Shown: positions 29,512 to 38,284 of the stretch, piece after piece
Numbering within the stretch: position 1 is the first letter of the stretch
Layout of the letters: the number at the start of each line of letters is the position of its first letter
NCBI RefSeq assembly: GCF_002252155.1
Contig: NZ_NEFD01000003.1
Coordinates: forward strand, 124,001-188,000
Length of the DNA stretch: 64,000 bases
Reading direction: 5' to 3'
Source of the DNA: Wohlfahrtiimonas sp. G9077
GTDB taxonomy: Bacteria; Pseudomonadota; Gammaproteobacteria; Cardiobacteriales; Wohlfahrtiimonadaceae
Made by a program: the position numbers and the translations under genes
The notes under the pieces: model-generated
Databases searched by the model: none
What the model was told of the DNA's origin: nothing
What the model saw: only the letters and a program-made list of their open reading frames with translations

Positions 29512-30984
29512 TTAGGCAAAAATGGCGTGATCATGATCACTGAATTTTTGCATCAAGGCAATTGACTCGGGATTGAGTCCTTCAACGCGCACATGCACAT
29601 TTTCACGTAAAAATTTATGGATGATTTTATCGAGCGCTTGTAATGCACTGATGTCCCATAAATGTGCATGGTGCACAGCAATAATGACTTGCTCAATTTG
29701 TGCTTTAAAATCAAAAGATTGTTGCATTTTTTCGGCGGCGCTGAAAAACATCTGCCCGCTGATCACATAGCGGCATGTTTGTCCATCTTCTGACAATGAC
29801 TGCGTAATGGTGAGGCTTTTTTCCACTTGATAGGCAAAAAAGATCATCGCTAAAATCACGCCCGAGATGACGCCAAACGCTAAATTATGTGTATAGATTA
29901 CAACCCCAACAGTGGTGAGCATCACTAAATTACTCAGCAGCGGTGTTTTAGGCAGGTCACGGATGGAGTCCCAGCTAAAGGTGCTGATTGATACCATCAC
30001 CATCACAGCTACCAAAGCGGCCATGGGTATGCTTTTGATCCAGTCGGATAAAAACACCACCATGAGGATTAAAAATAATCCTGCACACAGTGTTGATAGG
30101 CGCGTACGTCCGCCTGAACGTACATTGATCATTGATTGACCGATCATTGCACAGCCAGCCATGCCACCCATGCAGCCTGTGACAATATTGGCCAAGCCTT
30201 GGCCTTTACATTCTCGGTTTTTATCACTAGTGGTGTCGGTAAGTTCATCGACAATCGCGGCCGTCATCATCGATTCTAAGAGCCCTACAATCATCATGGC
30301 CAACGCATAAGGGAAGATGATACTGAGGGTTTCAAGATTCCATGGAATGTCTGGCAGAAAAAAGATGGGTAAAGTGTCCGGCAATTCGCCCATATCACCC
30401 ACAGTGCGCAGATCAAGCGGTATGAGGTATGTAAAGAGCGTCAAACCCACAATGCACACCAATGGGGATGGCAGCCACTGGCCAAGCATCGGCACATAAG
30501 GGAATAGATAAATGATGGTAAGTCCTGCAGCCACTAAAGCATAAACATGCCAAGTGACATTCGTCAATTCTGGCAATTGTGCCATAAAAATGAGAATGGC
30601 TAAGGCATTGACAAAGCCGATCACAACAGAAGTGGGCACAAAGCGCATCAACGCGCCGAGTTTTAAGTAACCAGCTAAGATTTGTAAAACACCTGTGAGC
30701 AGTGTTGCGGCTAATAGATAGTCTAAGCCATGAGATTTAACAAGTGTAATCATTAACAGTGCCATCGCACCCGTTGCAGCGGAGATCATCGCAGGGCGGC
30801 CACCTGCAAATGCAATCACAACAGCCATGGAAAACGAGGCGTATAAGCCCACTTTTGGATCAACACCCGCGATGATGGAAAAGGCGATGGCCTCAGGGAT
30901 CAAGGCAAGTGCCACCACCAATCCTGAGAGTAAATCTTTACGTGTATTGGAGAACCATTGTTGGTAAATGGAAGAAGTGATCAT
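29512..30984 (-). CDS. SulP-family anion transporter with C-terminal STAS domain
   Basis: A 490-residue inner-membrane SLC26/SulP transporter. The membrane part shows [20 protein letters not shown] (first helix), [23 protein letters not shown] and the block [30 protein letters not shown], all diagnostic. The STAS domain (about 405-490) contains [20 protein letters not shown]. Bacterial members carry sulfate, bicarbonate or C4-dicarboxylates, and the substrate is not predictable here. The ATG lies directly behind a U-tract and long stem in the leader (30985-31064), and the AGG of its ribosome site is inside that stem. ridA lies 110 bases upstream on the same strand. Confidence 0.88.
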   Translation of the reverse strand: MITSSIYQQWFSNTRKDLLSGLVVALALIPEAIAFSIIAGVDPKVGLYASFSMAVVIAFAGGRPAMISAATGAMALLMITLVKSHGLDYLLAATLLTGVLQILAGYLKLGALMRFVPTSVVIGFVNALAILIFMAQLPELTNVTWHVYALVAAGLTIIYLFPYVPMLGQWLPSPLVCIVGLTLFTYLIPLDLRTVGDMGELPDTLPIFFLPDIPWNLETLSIIFPYALAMMIVGLLESMMTAAIVDELTDTTSDKNRECKGQGLANIVTGCMGGMAGCAMIGQSMINVRSGGRTRLSTLCAGLFLILMVVFLSDWIKSIPMAALVAVMVMVSISTFSWDSIRDLPKTPLLSNLVMLTTVGVVIYTHNLAFGVISGVILAMIFFAYQVEKSLTITQSLSEDGQTCRYVISGQMFFSAAEKMQQSFDFKAQIEQVIIAVHHAHLWDISALQALDKIIHKFLRENVHVRVEGLNPESIALMQKFSDHDHAIFA

Positions 30985-31064
30985 TAAAAAAACCTAAAAA
31001 CTGCGAATATGAAGGGGGGTATGATACGGGAAATATCATTGATTTCATAAAAGTTTTTAGGTTT
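30985..31064 (-). promoter_or_regulatory. Structured leader of the SulP gene: candidate attenuator, riboswitch or ribosome-site sequestering element
   Basis: On the minus-strand RNA, AAACCTAAAAACT (31064-31052) pairs perfectly over 13 bp with AGTTTTTAGGTTT (31002-30990). Seven U then run up to within one base of the sulP ATG at 30984. The intervening 49 bases contain an inner hairpin ATGATA-TTTCCCG-TATCAT (31039-31021) and an ACCCCCC tract (31020-31014). The only purine-rich ribosome-site candidate (TAGG) is in the 3' arm of the outer stem. It might also end ridA transcripts. Confidence 0.55.
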
Positions 31065-31094
31065 ATGTCTTGAGAATTCAGCAGATTTTAACAG

Positions 31095-31436
31095 CTATAC
31101 CGCTGCAATCACTTTGACTTCCATTTTCCATTCAGGGCGCATTAAACCTGCCTGTACTGTACAGCGAACTGGTGGGTTTTGAGCATCGACCCATTCATCC
31201 CACGCACGGTTCATGTCATCAAAATCAGCCGGATTCACAAGGAAAATGGTCACATCCAAAATTTTACTTTTCTCACTGCCATTTTTTGCCAATACATCAT
31301 CAATGTCTTTAAGGATGCTGGTCATTTGAGCATAGGCGCAATTGTCATCGACTAAAGGTACTGAAGTGTAATAAAGCGTTTGATTATAGATGGCAGCGTC
31401 ACACATTCTTGGGCCGATGTTAAAACGTTTGATCAT
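31095..31436 (-). CDS. RidA/YjgF/YER057c/UK114 family protein
   Basis: A 113-residue single-domain Rid protein, typically a trimer that hydrolyses reactive enamine/imine intermediates such as 2-aminoacrylate. It has the family opening IKRFNIGPRMCDAAIYNQTLYYTS and the C-terminal PPVRCTVQAGL...KMEVKVIAAV. The Arg of PPVR corresponds to the catalytic Arg of archetypal RidA and the Glu of MEVKV is kept. The sequence looks like a non-RidA subgroup (Rid2-7), so deaminase activity is likely but not certain. A GGAGG site precedes the ATG at 31436; an in-frame TTG 12 bases earlier overlaps that site and was rejected. Confidence 0.85.
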   Translation of the reverse strand: MIKRFNIGPRMCDAAIYNQTLYYTSVPLVDDNCAYAQMTSILKDIDDVLAKNGSEKSKILDVTIFLVNPADFDDMNRAWDEWVDAQNPPVRCTVQAGLMRPEWKMEVKVIAAV

Positions 31437-31759
31437 TGTTTCCTCCAAAAAGCTCAGTATGCCATAGATTTTGCATGAAATGTCATCAGCACATTGTGAG
31501 AAAAAATATGATTTTTTGACATAGATTAACCAATTGAAATTTAGGAAGAATAAAAATTTTAATAAAAGTAATTTTGTGATAGCAACAAAAAAGAAAGATG
31601 TGTCCTACACTATACAACGGTAAGGAAATGCTCAGCGTTTCATATAACAGTAATGATTAATGTGCAATAAAGATAACAATATCATTGACTAGAATACATA
31701 ATTTGATTATATTTTACACTTTTCTACAAAACTAAAAGTTAGTGAACTCATATCGTCCC
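31437..31759. other. 323-base AT-rich intergenic region between divergent ridA and lipoprotein genes
   Basis: No gene or strong structure is visible apart from the promoter at 31685-31713. A second perfect TTGACA occurs at 31516-31521 on the plus strand, but it lacks a good -10 at the right spacing. Confidence 0.5.
31685..31713 (+). promoter_or_regulatory. Sigma70-type promoter for the lipoprotein (and possibly adhesin) gene
   Basis: TTGACT (31685-31690), exactly 17 bases, TATATT (31708-31713). The predicted start near 31720 gives a leader of about 40 bases. No terminator separates the lipoprotein gene from the adhesin gene 115 bases later, so the transcript may include both. Confidence 0.65.
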
Positions 31760-32125
31760 ATGAAAAATTTAATGATTGTCTTGATGGTTGCAGGTTTAGC
31801 CGGTTGTGCTGCCAACCATTCTGTGAAAAAAAATCATCCTTATCAGGATTCACTCGATCAGGATGCTCAGCTTGTTGAGGTTTTGCGTGATCAAAAAGTG
31901 CAACCGAGTTGCCCGATCATTTTTTCAATCAATGATACAAATGTTGGCAGTTTTGCAGCATATGACACCGCTAATTATTATCTAAAGCCTGATCATTACA
32001 AATTACAAGCAAGCAATTGCACAGGTACGGCTGAATTAGATGTGAACATTCAAGCACATCAAAATCGAATTTTCTTATTGTCACTTGATGGCCATGGCCA
32101 CCCGATGATTGTGAATAAAAAATAA
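31760..32125 (+). CDS. Small lipoprotein of unknown function upstream of the giant adhesin
   Basis: 121 residues starting MKNLMIVLMVAGLAGCAANH. LAGC is a canonical lipobox with Cys at residue 16, so the mature protein is lipid-anchored; Ala at +2 favours the outer membrane. The rest (about 50-115) looks like a single small beta-sandwich: PIIFSINDTNVGSFAAYDTANYYLKPDHYKL...NRIFLLSLDG, similar in style to PEGA-type domains. Two cysteines (PSCP and SNCTG) may form a disulfide. The ATG at 31760 is preferred to a GTG 18 bases earlier. Its position directly before the adhesin gene suggests a role at the surface with it, but this is only context. Confidence 0.75.
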   Translation: MKNLMIVLMVAGLAGCAANHSVKKNHPYQDSLDQDAQLVEVLRDQKVQPSCPIIFSINDTNVGSFAAYDTANYYLKPDHYKLQASNCTGTAELDVNIQAHQNRIFLLSLDGHGHPMIVNKK

Positions 32126-32240
32126 ACAACCGAATCATCACTTAAAGGACACGCGCTAAGCGCTTTAATCTAATTATTATGACTATGACTGACACCTCAT
32201 CCATGAATGAGCGTGCGGGCAAACTAGGGGTTTTAAATCA

Positions 32241-35200
32241 ATGTCATCTGTTATTGTTGTGGATAAAAAATCATTGGATCAATCGACTGTTAGCGGTTCA
32301 CGAATCGTTTTAGAGACAGCGTCGAAGGTTCATACACAGTTATATCGTTCAGATGTTGCTGAGTTTGTACAAGACGGCAACGACTTAATTTTAAAATTAA
32401 AAAATGGGAAAACCATTGTCATTGTGAATTTCTTTGTGGCGCATGAAGATGAAACATCAGATGTGTTGTTTAAAGATGACAATGGCATTCCATGGTTGCC
32501 GCTTTTATTAGGTGGCGCGGGCGTTGCGGGCGGTTTAGCTTTAGCAAGTGGCGGGGGTGGTGATAACAATGGTGGGGCGGCTTCTACGTCTAAAAATCAC
32601 GTGCCTGTGGCAGGATTGTCTAACCAACCCATTGAAACGAAAGAAGATACTGAGCATCAAGGCAAAATCATTGCTGAAGATAAAGATAAAGGCGATGAAT
32701 TAAGCTACAAAGTCGGTGAAGAGCCGAAGAATGGCAAGGTCATCATTGATGAAAAAACAGGCGAGTACACGTATACTCCAAATCTTGATTACCATGGTGA
32801 TGACAAATTCACGGTTGTGGTATCAGATGGGAATGGCGGTGAAGTGGCGGTGACAGTGCCTGTCACAGTGACGCCAGTGAACGATGCCCCGACTGCTGAA
32901 GCAGAACAAGGTTTCACCACAGATGAAGATACTGAACATAAAAGTCAGATTGTTGCCAAAGATAAAGATGGTGACGAGTTAACCTATAAAGTCGGTGAAG
33001 AGCCGAAGAGTGGTCAGGTTGTTATTGATGAAAAAACAGGGAAGTACACTTATACGCCAAATTCTGATTACCATGGTGATGACAAATTCACGGTTGTGGT
33101 GTCTGATGGTAAGGGCGGCGAAGTGACGGTGACTGTGCCTATTACTGTAACGCCAGTGAATGATGCGCCAACCGCTGAAGCTGAGCAAGGTTTTACTACA
33201 GATGAGGACAAACATTATACTGGCAAGATCGAAGCCGATGACCCGGACATTTCAACGAATGGTGATAAACTCACTTATGAAGTTGATCTTACTGATGGGC
33301 CTCAAAACGGTACCGTTCAATTAGATAAAGAGACGGGTAAATATACCTATACTCCGAATGATCACTTTAATGGGAATGATCACTTTACGGTTATCGTGAA
33401 AGATAAAGCGGGTGAATCTGTCAAAGTTAAGGTGCCTGTTACTGTAACGCCAGTGAATGATGCGCCAACTGCTGAAGCTGAGCAAGGTTTTACTACAGAT
33501 GAGGACAAACATTATACTGGCAAGATCGAAGCCGATGACCCGGATATTTCAATGAATGGTGATAAACTCACTTATGAAGTTGATCCTACTGATGAGCCTC
33601 AAAAAGGTACCGTTCAATTAGATAAAGAGACGGGTAAATATACCTATACTCCGAATGATCACTTTAATGGGAATGATCACTTTACGGTTATCGTGAAAGA
33701 TAAAGCGGGTGAATCTGTCAAAGTTAAGGTGCCTGTGATTGTGAATCCTGGGAACGATGCGCCAGATCTAGATGACGCTGAAGTGACAGTGAAACAAGGT
33801 GTTAAAGGTCTTGAGGTTCATGATGTTAATGATGCATCAACAGGTAAAGATGAAGATGTCGATGGCGATAAGCTCACGTATGCTATTACGGGTGGTAATG
33901 AAGATGGCTTGTTTGACATCGATCCTGACACCGGAATCATCACATTGGCTGATGGCAAAATGCTTGATCATGGTAAAGCATCTCAGCACCAATTAGAAGT
34001 GACGGCTACGGACAATAGTAGTGATCAATTATCATCGACGGCGACGATTACGATCAACGTCTCAAATGATAGTAAAATCACCACAGAGATTACGCCAAAA
34101 GGTGAAATTACAGGGACAACAGATAATGTTGAAAAAGGTCCTGTGAAGTTAACGATCACAGGGACTGATAAAAATGGTCAGCCTGTGACAATTGAGCGCA
34201 CTGTAGAGTTAGATCGTCAAGATGGTTCGTCAAAAGGTAAATACACGTATCAGTTAACGCCAAAAGATGGCATTGTCGATGGTTCTAAAGTTACGGTAGA
34301 AGCCAAGACAATTGACCGTCAAGGTGATACCATTCATGCCGATACTGAGCTTCCTGGGTATTCAGATGAAGATAAGACTCCTGGGCTCGATATAGTTGAG
34401 CCAACGATTGAGATCACCACCAGTGCAGGCGGTCATAAAGTGATTTGGAGCGAAGGAAGTGAGGGCGATTTAAGCAACTCATCGAAACAAGGCTTTACGA
34501 TTGATGGTACGACTACCGGCGTTGAAGCTGGTCAAAAAGTCACGGTAACATTGGATCAGACAGCGGATGGTAAACCGATTACGGTAGAGGCGATTGTTGA
34601 CGAAGAGGGTAAATGGTCGGCTGAAATCACGCCTGACATTGCTGCGATTCTTAAAGATGGTAGCGCTACGGTAACGGTGAGTGATCGCGCTGGGAATAGT
34701 ACTAAGCCGAAAACGATTGACTATACCGTTGATGCGCCAAGTGCGAATGTTACCGGATATTATGACAATATTGAAAATGTGCTTAATACAGTTGTAGCTG
34801 AAGGTAAGGTATCTGAAACAGTGACAATTTCTAGTGAAATTGATCCAAACTTAGCAAGTGACACCACAAAAAAAATGGTGGGTGAAAAAATCACAGGTGA
34901 TCATGGAACGTTTACGCTAGATGCTTCTGGTAAATGGACTTATACCTTAAATTCAGGTGAAGCAACTTCTAAAGCACTGATCGATTCTAAAGGACCTTTA
35001 ACAGAAATCTTTACGGTTAAAGACAGTGAAGGTAAATCTTATGAAGTGAAAGTTTCCATCAATGATCGCGTTGCAGATGATGGTGAAAATGTTGTGGTAT
35101 CTGCCACCACATCATCATTGTTGAAAGATCCAGCACAGGTAGAGAGTGATCAGGGCGCATATACAATCTATACCAACGATTCACTCGGTAAAATTACAGG

Positions 35201-38200
35201 AACGGCATCACAAGGTGTTGAGAAGGTTCGTGTGTATGTCAATAAACAAGCAGCTGGCACAGATGCGGAAATGGATTCATTAGGTTATCCGCAGTACTTT
35301 GAAGTTGAAGGGGCGGTTAAAGATGGCAAATGGTCATTGAGCGAGCAAGATCTCACCAATGGTTTACAAAAAACATGGTGGGCAGATCAGCTCAGAAATG
35401 ACAACATCTATCTTCAAGTGCGTGCAGTTGATCCGACAACTGGTAAAGTCGGTGATGTGTCTGAAAAATACACCTTTGTGGTGGATACTGTTGCGCCAGA
35501 AGCAACCTATGTGAACTATGCGGATGGTAAAGTGACAGCGCTTGTCAGTGGTGATCCTGCTGATGCTCATCGAGCAGCAACGGGCAACGATGTGATTGTT
35601 AAGTACACGGATACAGATGGTAATGTTCAAGTTGTGACAGGTAAAGTTGGTGATAAAGCAGTGGCTGATAAACCGTATCTGTCGATCAGTGTAGATGTGA
35701 AAGATCTTGATCCGACTAAAGAATTTAAAGTCTATGTGAAAGACAACGCCGGCAATATCGGGGTGAACAATGATTCTAAAGAGAATCCTTTGAAGATTGA
35801 GTTGCCAACGCCACAGGTTGATCAATACCATGACAATGTGAATAACGTCAGTGGTACAGAGATTATTGGTAATACCGGTTACAGTGATGATCCTTCTGGT
35901 TTAATCAGCGGTACGATTGTATTGACTGAAGCAGATCTTAAAGTGGTCGATTCTGTTCGTGTTTATCTCTATGATAATCGTCAAAATTGGATTGAAATTG
36001 ATAAAAATGATCTCGTTAAAGAGTCAGGTGATACTTATCGCTGGACAACGAAACCGGGAGATTTATCAAAAGTCACCACAACAGGTAAATTGGCTGAAGG
36101 TGAAGTGAAATTTTATGCAGCCACTTATGATAAAGAGTCTGGATCATTGAGTGAGTTATCACCACCTTTTAAAGTCACGATTGATGTAACCGCGCCTGAA
36201 ATCACGATTGAGAGTGTTGCGGGTGATCAGGTCATTACGCAACTTGAGAAAAAAGATGGCTTTACTGTGAAAGGTGCTACAAAAGGTGCTGAAGAAGGCA
36301 ACACAGTAACTATTTTGGTGGAAGGTAAAAGTTACACCACAACTGTGGGTAAAGATGGTAAGTGGTCTATTGATTTACCAAAAGAAGCCACACAAGATTT
36401 GACGGATGGAAAAACTTATACAATCACAGCATCTGTGACGGATAAGGCTGGCAATCAATCAAGTGAAGCGAACAGTGAGGCAATAGTCAATGCGGCGCCA
36501 ATTGTGACGACTCAGACACAGACCGTTGAGGAAGACAGTGGTACTAGCAGATATTTTCAAGTGAAAGCAACTGATCCAGAAGATAATCGTATCAATGGCT
36601 ACAGCTTAAAATATGAGGTTCTTGAGGATACGCTAGATCCTTCAAAGGGTTCTGTCGTGATGGATGAATATGATGATGGGCATTTTATATTCACACCAGA
36701 AAAAAATTTCTCCGGCGAAGTGACGTTCTCAGTCAAAGTAACGGATAGTTATGGTAATAGTACCATAGCAGAGCAAAAGATTATTGTGACTCCTGTGGCG
36801 GATGCCCCTGTCTTAAAAACAGAAATGAATTTTGATGTGGGTGAATTGAGCCTTAATAAATATACCTGGAATAATATTGCAGGTTATAAACAGATCGGTG
36901 ATCAATGGTATGATTTTCGCGCTGTACAGACAACGGGATCGGGAATTAATCCAACGGAACTCGTCAATGGCATCAATGCACTGTTTGAGCACCAAAGACC
37001 TGAAGGTGAATTAACCAATGAGATGAAGTCAGAGGGCTGGAGCGAATCTGAACATGGATGGGGGCTTCCAGAATCTGGTGCTGTATATATGAATGGCTAT
37101 GTCTACTTAGAAGCGGGTAAAGATTATAAATATACAGGATCTGCAGATGATAATGGACTGATCATCATTGGCGATAATGAGTCAAGCAAGTATGTGAGTT
37201 GGGAAGGTCTTCCGAGTACAACAACAGAAACCTTTAATGTGAAAACATCTGGTTTTTATACTTTTAATTTGTATATTTATAATGAAAGTGAGAAAGGCAA
37301 CTACAACTTCAAAGTCACTGAAGCAGATGGTAAAAATGTTAAATACTTCCCAAGCGTTGAAGCCATTAAAGGTGAATTGGGTAAAGATGTTCATTTAGCC
37401 AAAGAGATGACGGGTAAAGGTGATAAAGGCTTCTACGGTGTATCATTTGGTTATACAGGCTCTGAAAATGATGATGTAGAATTGACGGGCATTGTGGCTT
37501 CTCTTGCTGACCGCGATGGCTCTGAAACACTCTCATTAAAATTGACAGGATTAGTTGAAGGGACAAAACTGATCTATACTAGTGTTGATAAAGATGGTAG
37601 AGAAGTGACAAGCGAAGCAGTAGCCGATTCACATGGCTCGATTACAGTGAACGGTGGGGCGAATGTGACAGATTTTAAAGATCTATCCCTTGATTTACCA
37701 CAAGGCATTGCAACCGGTAAATTACCCGTTGCCATGACAGTGACCGCCACCGAACAAGGCAATGGCGATGCAAAATCTGTGACCAATGAGTTTACTGTGA
37801 CGGTGAATCCACCTGTGGCAGCACGCATGATGGTAACAGACGAGTCAGAGGAAGATCATACATCGGATGCACATGTGATTAAGATTGGGTTGTTAGAAGA
37901 TAATAACACGGGTGGTCATTCACTTGAGAAAGTGATTAACTTTGCCATTAATCAATCTGAGGAATCTTCAGAATCTAGTAAAATTGAGTTCTCCGAAGAC
38001 TTCTTCAGCGGTTTAATCAGCACAGGCTTAACTGCGGATAATCTTGTGAATGTTGAGAAGTTCATCAATGTGACTTATGATAAAGATACCCAAACGGCAA
38101 CCATTAGTGTTGATCGTGATGGTGTGGGTGATGATTATAAGCCAGAAGAGTTGTTATTATTGACCAATCAACCCACAGAGATTTCGTTGGCAGATTTGCT

Positions 38201-38228
38201 TGACAACCATCAAATCGTGATCGGTTAA
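32241..38228 (+). CDS. Giant Bap/VCBS-type biofilm adhesin, probable type I secretion substrate
   Basis: 1995 residues. There is no Sec signal. The N-terminus (1-75) resembles the BapA prefix beta-domain, then a hydrophobic Gly-rich segment WLPLLLGGAGVAGGLALASG (about 85-110). Cadherin/VCBS-type repeats follow: four homologous units of 93-99 residues (about 119-506) ending in VTVTPVNDAPTAEAEQG, then more Ig/cadherin-like modules with DxDxD-type calcium motifs. About 1530-1700 is a PA14/GLEYA-like region with a GSADDNG pair of aspartates (1636-1637). The C-terminus has a T1SS-143/VCBS-like module (ADRDGSETLSLKLTGL) and ends LADLLDNHQIVIG, as in type I-secreted Bap proteins. No secretion genes are adjacent. 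Confidence 0.88.
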   Translation: MSSVIVVDKKSLDQSTVSGSRIVLETASKVHTQLYRSDVAEFVQDGNDLILKLKNGKTIVIVNFFVAHEDETSDVLFKDDNGIPWLPLLLGGAGVAGGLALASGGGGDNNGGAASTSKNHVPVAGLSNQPIETKEDTEHQGKIIAEDKDKGDELSYKVGEEPKNGKVIIDEKTGEYTYTPNLDYHGDDKFTVVVSDGNGGEVAVTVPVTVTPVNDAPTAEAEQGFTTDEDTEHKSQIVAKDKDGDELTYKVGEEPKSGQVVIDEKTGKYTYTPNSDYHGDDKFTVVVSDGKGGEVTVTVPITVTPVNDAPTAEAEQGFTTDEDKHYTGKIEADDPDISTNGDKLTYEVDLTDGPQNGTVQLDKETGKYTYTPNDHFNGNDHFTVIVKDKAGESVKVKVPVTVTPVNDAPTAEAEQGFTTDEDKHYTGKIEADDPDISMNGDKLTYEVDPTDEPQKGTVQLDKETGKYTYTPNDHFNGNDHFTVIVKDKAGESVKVKVPVIVNPGNDAPDLDDAEVTVKQGVKGLEVHDVNDASTGKDEDVDGDKLTYAITGGNEDGLFDIDPDTGIITLADGKMLDHGKASQHQLEVTATDNSSDQLSSTATITINVSNDSKITTEITPKGEITGTTDNVEKGPVKLTITGTDKNGQPVTIERTVELDRQDGSSKGKYTYQLTPKDGIVDGSKVTVEAKTIDRQGDTIHADTELPGYSDEDKTPGLDIVEPTIEITTSAGGHKVIWSEGSEGDLSNSSKQGFTIDGTTTGVEAGQKVTVTLDQTADGKPITVEAIVDEEGKWSAEITPDIAAILKDGSATVTVSDRAGNSTKPKTIDYTVDAPSANVTGYYDNIENVLNTVVAEGKVSETVTISSEIDPNLASDTTKKMVGEKITGDHGTFTLDASGKWTYTLNSGEATSKALIDSKGPLTEIFTVKDSEGKSYEVKVSINDRVADDGENVVVSATTSSLLKDPAQVESDQGAYTIYTNDSLGKITGTASQGVEKVRVYVNKQAAGTDAEMDSLGYPQYFEVEGAVKDGKWSLSEQDLTNGLQKTWWADQLRNDNIYLQVRAVDPTTGKVGDVSEKYTFVVDTVAPEATYVNYADGKVTALVSGDPADAHRAATGNDVIVKYTDTDGNVQVVTGKVGDKAVADKPYLSISVDVKDLDPTKEFKVYVKDNAGNIGVNNDSKENPLKIELPTPQVDQYHDNVNNVSGTEIIGNTGYSDDPSGLISGTIVLTEADLKVVDSVRVYLYDNRQNWIEIDKNDLVKESGDTYRWTTKPGDLSKVTTTGKLAEGEVKFYAATYDKESGSLSELSPPFKVTIDVTAPEITIESVAGDQVITQLEKKDGFTVKGATKGAEEGNTVTILVEGKSYTTTVGKDGKWSIDLPKEATQDLTDGKTYTITASVTDKAGNQSSEANSEAIVNAAPIVTTQTQTVEEDSGTSRYFQVKATDPEDNRINGYSLKYEVLEDTLDPSKGSVVMDEYDDGHFIFTPEKNFSGEVTFSVKVTDSYGNSTIAEQKIIVTPVADAPVLKTEMNFDVGELSLNKYTWNNIAGYKQIGDQWYDFRAVQTTGSGINPTELVNGINALFEHQRPEGELTNEMKSEGWSESEHGWGLPESGAVYMNGYVYLEAGKDYKYTGSADDNGLIIIGDNESSKYVSWEGLPSTTTETFNVKTSGFYTFNLYIYNESEKGNYNFKVTEADGKNVKYFPSVEAIKGELGKDVHLAKEMTGKGDKGFYGVSFGYTGSENDDVELTGIVASLADRDGSETLSLKLTGLVEGTKLIYTSVDKDGREVTSEAVADSHGSITVNGGANVTDFKDLSLDLPQGIATGKLPVAMTVTATEQGNGDAKSVTNEFTVTVNPPVAARMMVTDESEEDHTSDAHVIKIGLLEDNNTGGHSLEKVINFAINQSEESSESSKIEFSEDFFSGLISTGLTADNLVNVEKFINVTYDKDTQTATISVDRDGVGDDYKPEELLLLTNQPTEISLADLLDNHQIVIG
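33165..33740 (+). repeat. Two near-identical 297-bp units inside the Bap-type adhesin gene
   Basis: The unit from 33165 and the unit from 33462 share almost every base through about 33740 (only a few substitutions, for example TTGATCTT versus TTGATCCT). Each encodes 99 residues. Two related but more diverged units of about 279 bases precede them. The high identity implies recent duplication or gene conversion. Confidence 0.88.
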
Positions 38229-38241
38229 GGTAAGATCAAAG

Positions 38242-38270
38242 AAAAACCCAATCCTAGGATTGGGTTTTTT
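38242..38270. terminator. Bidirectional terminator between the adhesin and gadC genes
   Basis: AAAAACCCAATCC, loop TA, GGATTGGGTTTTTT. It serves both convergent transcripts. Confidence 0.9.
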
Positions 38271-38284
38271 TATATGCACTCAAT

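Noticed and set aside
31014-31039. The G/C tract in the sulP leader as a fluoride (crcB) riboswitch
   Set aside because: The characteristic pseudoknot sequence and GGNGAU-type core are absent.
32180-32320. Short frame (MTMTDTSS...) overlapping the start of the giant adhesin
   Set aside because: No ribosome site, out of frame with the adhesin, and the adhesin start at 32241 gives the expected prefix domain.
24765-38240. Adhesin-rich region as a mobile genomic island
   Set aside because: No integrase, tRNA, direct-repeat ends or transposase are visible, and base composition and codon use look similar to neighbours except for the repeats.
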